A DNA stretch of 58,730 bases from the NCBI RefSeq assembly GCF_023283845.1, contig NZ_JAKILC010000023.1, forward strand, positions 1 through 58,730, written 5' to 3'. This stretch comes from Shewanella marinintestina. Its GTDB lineage: Bacteria; Pseudomonadota; Gammaproteobacteria; Enterobacterales; Shewanellaceae. Under the pieces are notes generated by a model. That model ran no database searches. It saw only the letters and a program-made list of their open reading frames with translations, and was not told where the DNA came from. Below are positions 53,613 through 58,730 of the stretch, piece by piece; position 1 is the stretch's first letter, and each line of letters starts with the position of its first letter. Made by a program: the position numbers and the translations under genes.

Positions 53613-54344
53613 ATGAAAGTCTTACTGACACGCCCTGAGGGGCGCAATCAGTTAATGATAGAGGCGTTGACACAGCGCAACGTCTCTTACTTTGTTACAC
53701 CCCTTTTAAATGTACAACCCACCTCAAATCTTGATGCTGCTCGGATCAATAGCACGCTAAAGCAAGCCGATATTGTTATTTTTATTAGTACCAATGCGGT
53801 GACTTTTTCTTCTCAAGCTATCAATCACCAATGGCCTCAATCTGCGCACTACCTTGCTGTGGGTAATGCGACATATGCAGCGTTAAAACAGATTGGTATA
53901 GAAGCGGAAAAAGCCCCCGATGATTGCCAACAAACCGAAGGCTTATTAACGCTAGACTCACTCAGTAATATCGATGGTAAGCACATTGTTATTGTAAGAG
54001 GCCAAGGTGGCCGTGAAGATTTAGCCACAGAGCTTAGTCTCAGAGGCGCCCAAATGAATTACTGGGAAGCTTACAAACGTGGCTGTCCGCCCCTCGATAC
54101 ATCTCAAATTTGTCAGCAATGGCAAAGCTTCGGCATTAACACTATTATCATTACTAGCGGTGAAATACTCGATAACCTTGTTAAAACAGTACCAAAAGAG
54201 CTATTTGCTTGGTTGCAAACTTGTCATATTATAGTGCCAAGCTCCCGAGTATATGAAAAAGCAAAAGCGTTCGGTTTACAACAAATTACTAATGCAAAAG
54301 CTGCCAACACCAATGCTATGTTGACTGCGTTATTTCAAAAGTAG
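53613..54344 (+). CDS. hemD: Uroporphyrinogen-III synthase
   Basis: A 243-residue enzyme that closes hydroxymethylbilane into uroporphyrinogen III with ring-D inversion. This family is poorly conserved. LLTRPEGRNQLMIEAL at the start, IFISTNAVTF, GNATYAALK, IVRGQGGREDLATELSLRGA and IITSGEILDNL are its typical pieces. It begins 5 bp after hemC, which it requires as partner enzyme. Confidence 0.92.
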   Translation: MKVLLTRPEGRNQLMIEALTQRNVSYFVTPLLNVQPTSNLDAARINSTLKQADIVIFISTNAVTFSSQAINHQWPQSAHYLAVGNATYAALKQIGIEAEKAPDDCQQTEGLLTLDSLSNIDGKHIVIVRGQGGREDLATELSLRGAQMNYWEAYKRGCPPLDTSQICQQWQSFGINTIIITSGEILDNLVKTVPKELFAWLQTCHIIVPSSRVYEKAKAFGLQQITNAKAANTNAMLTALFQK

Positions 54345-54409
54345 TTCGCCGCTAATTGTAAGTTTATACTCGCTATTTCTGCAGCACCATAGCTTTCAAG
54401 GACTGTTTA

Positions 54410-55591
54410 ATGGAAACCAAGAACACTGACGCCAGCGCTTCAGAGCCAACAACTGAGTCAAAGGTTGCAGCGCAGCCTGCTGTCGAGCCAGAGTCAACAG
54501 TAGAAGCTGAATCAAAATCAACTACAGCCCAAGCTACAGCGAACACAGCCCAAGACACGACAAGCACTTTATCTACTCAAAATAAAGCGACACCTTGGGG
54601 CACAATTGTCACATTGTTCTTATTGCTGATTTTGACTTTTGCTGCCGTTGCAGGTGGCTACTACCTGTATCAACAGCTACTGACGCAACAAGCTGAATCA
54701 GCAAAGCTTAGCCAACAATTACAAGCAGCTTTAATTGAACCTAATAAGCGTATTGCTATCCTGGAGCAACAACAAGGTCAGTTTAAATCTACCGTCGACT
54801 TAGCCATGGCCCAATCTCTTGAGCAGCAGACTCAACTTGAAGAGCGCGTGTCTATTATTGCTCAGCGTAACCCTAATCATTGGCGTGCAGAAGAAGCTAA
54901 GTACCTCGTTAGACTCGCCGGACAAAAACTGTGGTTAGAGAAAGATCCGAGCACAGCCACTAGCCTACTTAAAGCTGCAGATGAGCGCATTAAATCAATG
55001 CGAGATCCCTCTTTAATGCCGCTTAGAAAAGCACTAGCAAAAGATATTGCGGCTGTTGCGGCTGTTAAAAATACCGATATTTCAGGCACTGTTCTTACCC
55101 TAGATTCAATTATCGATAACCTTGATAAACTACCTTTAAATCGCGCTGAGACGCACTTCTCTGCTGAAGAACTTGCTGACGCCCAAGTAAGTGATTCGCT
55201 GGATGATTGGCAATCTAATTTATCTAAATCTTGGCAAGCGCTAATTGATGACTTTGTTATTGTAAGAAAGCGTACAACCGATGCTGCGCCGCTATTAGAA
55301 CCAGATCAGCAATGGTATTTAGTTGAAAATACTAAAAATAAATTACTGCAAGCACAGTTAGCTTTGTACCGCCAAGATCAGGTGAATTACCGCAACTCTA
55401 TAAAGCTTGCAAGAAAGTGGATATTTCAATATTTTGATCTAAAAGACCAACAAACTACCGACGCACTTGCCACCTTGGATGCTTTAGAAACCCTAAAGAT
55501 TCAATCTACTAGCATTGAGCGCTTTCAAGCCTCTAACTTGCTAAATCAGTTAGTGACCTATGGCAATTTAATGACTGAGGAGACGCAATAA
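54410..55591 (+). CDS. hemX: HemX family membrane protein
   Basis: A 393-residue protein. An acidic, Ala/Thr/Ser/Glu-rich tail (residues 1-60) precedes one membrane helix (about 64-87, IVTLFLLLILTFAAVAGGYYLYQ). A long periplasmic helical region (HWRAEEAKYLVRLAGQKLWLEKDPSTATSLLKAADERI) follows. It was long annotated as uroporphyrinogen-III C-methyltransferase, but it lacks methyltransferase motifs. Its role in the hem operon is unsettled. It lies 65 bp after hemD and overlaps the hemY start by one base (TAATG). Confidence 0.9.
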   Translation: METKNTDASASEPTTESKVAAQPAVEPESTVEAESKSTTAQATANTAQDTTSTLSTQNKATPWGTIVTLFLLLILTFAAVAGGYYLYQQLLTQQAESAKLSQQLQAALIEPNKRIAILEQQQGQFKSTVDLAMAQSLEQQTQLEERVSIIAQRNPNHWRAEEAKYLVRLAGQKLWLEKDPSTATSLLKAADERIKSMRDPSLMPLRKALAKDIAAVAAVKNTDISGTVLTLDSIIDNLDKLPLNRAETHFSAEELADAQVSDSLDDWQSNLSKSWQALIDDFVIVRKRTTDAAPLLEPDQQWYLVENTKNKLLQAQLALYRQDQVNYRNSIKLARKWIFQYFDLKDQQTTDALATLDALETLKIQSTSIERFQASNLLNQLVTYGNLMTEETQ

Positions 55592-56760
55592 TGGTTCGCG
55601 CCCTCGTCTATCTAATAATTATTCTACTTGGCTTATGTATTAGCCCTTTTCTAGTAGGCAGCAAAGGCTACGTTTACCTAGCAATTGGTGATTACCAAAT
55701 TGAAACGAGTATTGTTTTTGCTGTTATCGCACTAATTATTTTTTATAGCTTATTACAGTTAGTTGAGTTTGTGGCAGTTTGGCTATTAAACTTAGTACTC
55801 AATAGCCGTTACTTACCAGAAAGATGGCGTCGAAAAGCGGCACGAAAACATACACTTCTCGGCGCTCTAGCATTAGCCGAAGAGAACTGGCCTGCCGCAG
55901 AAAAAGCTATGGCAAAAGGCGCGGAAAAAGGTGAGATCCCAGCGCTAAACCTATTAGCCGCTGCTCGCGCAGCTCACCATCAAAATAATCATCAAGCTCG
56001 TGACGAATATTTAGCAAAAGCACAATTAGAACCTTCGGCAGTAAAAGCGGTTAGCACTACACGTACTCGGTATTTATTGCAACAAGGTGACTTAGTTGCC
56101 GCTAGGGAAGAACTCGATAAGCTTAATCCAACTAGCAAAAGTAAATTTCCAGTTCTAAAACTGGCTATAGAGCTGTACCAAGCACAGCAAGATTGGCAAG
56201 CGCTTAAGTTGTTACTGCCAATCGTTGCTAAAAAGCATATTTTAGATGATGACGGGTTTAAAGTGTTATCGCTAAAGACGAATACAGCGCTATTGACTCA
56301 AGCGGTTAAATTAAACGAGCAAGAGCTAGAAAAATGCTGGCATTGGCTTACTCGTGCAGAAAGAAAACAACCTGAATATATTGCTTTGTATGCGATAGGG
56401 CTAAATCAATTTGAGAGAAAAGCTGAAGCGATAAAGTTACTTTTAAAACAAGTAAAATCTTCGGCTTCTGCGGCTATATTCAGCGCGCTATCCGAAGTAA
56501 TAACGCCCGCCGATGTTGAAGCTAAAAAGCAATTATTAGCATTAGACAGTCAATATGAAAACAATGTCGACTACCAAATCTGCTTAGCCAAGCTTTATCA
56601 ACAAAATCACGATCATCAACAAGCCAAAGTTTGGTTGCAAAAAGCTTGCTACCTCAAAGATGATAAAGACAATTTACATGCGCTAGCCGACGCTCAAGAG
56701 CACTTAGGTGAGCTTAATCGTGCCCTACAAACACGACGTAACGCGGCTAAACTTATTTAG
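55591..56760 (+). CDS. hemY: HemY family membrane protein with TPR-like repeats
   Basis: A 389-residue protein with two N-terminal membrane helices (about 4-20 and 40-70), the HemY-N domain, and a C-terminal tetratricopeptide-like helical region from about 95 on (ALALAEENWPAAEKAMAKGAEKGEIPALNLLAAARAAHHQN). It is not the protoporphyrinogen oxidase also named HemY in Gram-positives. It probably scaffolds haem-synthesis steps at the membrane. It is the last gene of hemCDXY and ends with a terminator. Confidence 0.9.
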   Translation: MVRALVYLIIILLGLCISPFLVGSKGYVYLAIGDYQIETSIVFAVIALIIFYSLLQLVEFVAVWLLNLVLNSRYLPERWRRKAARKHTLLGALALAEENWPAAEKAMAKGAEKGEIPALNLLAAARAAHHQNNHQARDEYLAKAQLEPSAVKAVSTTRTRYLLQQGDLVAAREELDKLNPTSKSKFPVLKLAIELYQAQQDWQALKLLLPIVAKKHILDDDGFKVLSLKTNTALLTQAVKLNEQELEKCWHWLTRAERKQPEYIALYAIGLNQFERKAEAIKLLLKQVKSSASAAIFSALSEVITPADVEAKKQLLALDSQYENNVDYQICLAKLYQQNHDHQQAKVWLQKACYLKDDKDNLHALADAQEHLGELNRALQTRRNAAKLI

Positions 56761-56777
56761 GCTTTATACCTTTTTAA

Positions 56778-56812
56778 ACTAAAGGCTGAATTTTATTCGG
56801 CCTTTAGTTATT
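56778..56812 (+). terminator. Terminator of hemCDXY
   Basis: ACTAAAGGC-CGAA-type stem: ACTAAAGGC (56778-56786) pairs with GCCTTTAGT (56800-56808), then TATTT. It lies 18 bp after hemY. Confidence 0.8.
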
Positions 56813-57041
56813 TGAACTCCCCTTTCCCTCTATTTTTAATCTCCTAACCTACTGATAAAAAACTGATAAAAAGCATAAAACACAAACTTCAATTAATTGT
56901 CACCGACTTGCTTGACTTCCCACAATTTGACAACGCCTCAATGCAGTACAGAATTTGTACTGTTAGTGCGTAAATAACAACTAACTAAGCACTAATAATT
57001 CTTCATTTAACTCACGGATGAGATAGGTAGAGTATTTTAAG

Positions 57042-58730
57042 ATGGATAAATTTATTCCAAAGCAGGACGCCAAGATTCTTGAGCTTTCTGGTGCCATAAA
57101 CACAAGCACTGCACAAGGTAACAATACACCTCTCAAAGTAGGCGATACCTTAAGAGAAAATGTGGTTTATAGCGCATCTGTGGGCACAACATTTTTACTG
57201 CAATACAGTGACGGTACAACCGTCACGCAAGATGAAGTAGCCAACCTTTCTGAAACCGAAGCTCCTCAAGACCTCGCAACCATAGATCCTAGTGTGGATG
57301 CGGAGATAGCTGCACTACAAGCTAAAGTTTTAAGCGGGGAAGATCCTACACTCAACTTACCTGACACAGCTGCAGGCGAAAGTGCGCCAACGGGTAACGA
57401 AGGGAGTGGCTTTATCGCTGTAGGACGCACCGGTGATGAAACGATTGCAGTAGCAGGGCATGATACCGAAGGCTTTACCCAAGTTGAGCTTCCTCGAGTA
57501 GAGGAAGAGCAGAACTTTTTATCACAACTGAACCCACCAAGTATTATCTCAAGGTCTGTAACTCTTTATGAACAGCACTTAGAGCAAGGAACAAGCCCCC
57601 AATCAGCCTTACTATCGCAAGCTGAAAGTGTCTCAGTAATAGTACAGGCAGGCATACAATCGCTGACCATCAATGGGCTACAAGTTTTTGCTGACGGTAA
57701 CTTTGTTGGACCAGTAACCATCATTACTCAGTTTGGTACTTTAACAATAAGTAGCTACGACATAAGCACTTCAACCTTAAGTTATAGCTATACCTTATCG
57801 TCTAATTTCGATCATTCAGCGACTGACACGCTTTCAGAGATATTTGTATTAGAACTAACAGATAGCCAAGGTGCCAGTGTGACATCAGTCGTTACTGCTA
57901 ATGTTATTGATGATGCACCCAATGGACTAGATGATAGTAATCAAATCGCCGAAGGCGACATTGATGGCGTAAATGGCAATGTTCTGCAAAATGACACTTT
58001 GGGTGCAGACTCAGGCTCGTTAACCCAAATAACCAATAGCGACAATATCAGTGTAGATGTGACAGGAAGTACCGTTATATCGGGAGTCTACGGCACTTTA
58101 ACTATTGCAGCTGATGGCAGTTATACCTATCAGCTCAATAATCAATTACCTGAAATACAAGCACTTGCTATTGGTGAGCAGTTAATCGAATTTTTTGACT
58201 ATCAACTTAGTGATAGTGACGGTGATTCAATTGTTCAAACGTTAACTATTACTATAACAGGTGAAAATGACGCACCAGAAGTTACCTCTTCACTCGAAGA
58301 TGCTATGGGTACCGTTATTGAAGCGGGTGTCTTAGTCGGTGGTAATACAGAAACGGCAGGTATCCCGCAGGTCTCAGGAACTTTAACAGCAAATGATATT
58401 GATAACGGAGCTGTACTGACTTGGCAACTAACCAGTGACCCAATGACTCCATATGGAGTATTTTCAATTGATCAAGTAACTGGGGAGTGGACGTTCAGCC
58501 TCGATAATGAGCTAGCAAACAGCTTAGCTTTTGGCGAAACAACGACTGAAATCTTTACGATAACGGTAACCGACCAATTTGGCTTATTCGATACTCAAGA
58601 AATCACAATAACGATTGTTGGTACCAACGATATTCCTGAACTGACGGTAACCAATAGCGGCAGCGTGACCGAAGACAGTATTGATCTGCAGCCCGATCGC
58701 CTTGTGGCCACCGGCGATATCACCACCTTT
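57042..58730 (+). CDS. bpfA: LapA/BpfA-type giant biofilm adhesin, N-terminal part (runs off the window)
   Basis: An open frame of 563 codons with no stop, beginning MDKFIPKQDAKILELSGA. Residues about 30-75 (VGDTLRENVVYSASVGTTFLLQYSDGTTVT) form the LapA retention module. The LapG protease site TAAG lies at 109-112 (PDTAAGESAP). From about 290 the sequence turns into VCBS/cadherin-like repeats, with the endings TITGENDAPEV and TIVGTNDIPEL. Such adhesins are held in the outer membrane and released by LapG when c-di-GMP falls. The hemY-adjacent position matches BpfA of Shewanella oneidensis (SO_4317). The rest of the gene, probably many kilobases, is beyond the edge. Confidence 0.88.
   Translation, partial: MDKFIPKQDAKILELSGAINTSTAQGNNTPLKVGDTLRENVVYSASVGTTFLLQYSDGTTVTQDEVANLSETEAPQDLATIDPSVDAEIAALQAKVLSGEDPTLNLPDTAAGESAPTGNEGSGFIAVGRTGDETIAVAGHDTEGFTQVELPRVEEEQNFLSQLNPPSIISRSVTLYEQHLEQGTSPQSALLSQAESVSVIVQAGIQSLTINGLQVFADGNFVGPVTIITQFGTLTISSYDISTSTLSYSYTLSSNFDHSATDTLSEIFVLELTDSQGASVTSVVTANVIDDAPNGLDDSNQIAEGDIDGVNGNVLQNDTLGADSGSLTQITNSDNISVDVTGSTVISGVYGTLTIAADGSYTYQLNNQLPEIQALAIGEQLIEFFDYQLSDSDGDSIVQTLTITITGENDAPEVTSSLEDAMGTVIEAGVLVGGNTETAGIPQVSGTLTANDIDNGAVLTWQLTSDPMTPYGVFSIDQVTGEWTFSLDNELANSLAFGETTTEIFTITVTDQFGLFDTQEITITIVGTNDIPELTVTNSGSVTEDSIDLQPDRLVATGDITTF

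Overview
The window is chromosomal DNA of a marine gammaproteobacterium, most likely Shewanella. I base this on gene content and order: gppA-rhlB-trxA-rho, a Wolinella-type frdCAB operon beside prmA and dusB-fis, and the cyaA/hemCDXY locus next to a LapA/BpfA-type giant adhesin. No database search was possible. All assignments come from reading motifs and gene order.

Layout. (1) 1-4414: the P1 promoter of an rRNA operon that lies off the left edge (minus strand), a periplasmic thioredoxin-fold protein, and a large TonB-dependent receptor. (2) 4895-16842: housekeeping core with gppA, rhlB, trxA, rho, a LysR regulator, frdCAB, prmA and dusB-fis. (3) 16845-35168: an ~18.3-kb genomic island inserted exactly at the 3' end of fis and bounded by 20-bp direct repeats. 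A P4-type tyrosine integrase sits at its right end, with 12-bp-period repeats near both ends. (4) 35564-44521: a secreted M17 aminopeptidase, a czcCBA-type heavy-metal efflux operon with a Cys-rich leader gene, and an iron-sulfur repair protein (YtfE/RIC) behind a probable NsrR operator. (5) 44611-56760: yigB-xerC-DUF484-dapF-lysA-lptM on the minus strand, cyaY, cyaA and the divergent hemCDXY operon. (6) 57042-end: the N-terminal 563 codons of a LapA/BpfA-like adhesin.

The island is the accessory part. It combines mobility and replication-like genes (integrase, two AlpA-like regulators, a YfjJ/inovirus-Gp2-like protein with a palindrome/GATC cluster at its 3' end) with defence genes: a type I restriction-modification system split into hsdR and hsdMS, and a type 1 defence-associated reverse transcriptase (RT-nitrilase fusion plus small membrane protein). 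Between hsdR and hsdM lies a 3-kb block of poorly understood genes: a MATE-like membrane protein, a 110-aa protein, a 49-aa protein resembling plant seed-maturation (LEA/SMP) domains, a 43-aa Pro/Gly-rich peptide and a zinc-ribbon membrane protein. This block and the unknown 259-aa gene at the left end are the best candidates for undescribed biology.

How the genes work together. frdCAB serves anaerobic fumarate respiration and has a CRP/FNR-like site upstream. cyaA makes the cAMP for CRP and has its own CRP site. hemCDXY supplies haem for the cytochrome-rich lifestyle. dapF and lysA complete lysine/DAP synthesis. In the island, hsdRMS should attack unmodified DNA, and the RT system downstream would be a second anti-phage layer, probably transcribed with hsdMS.
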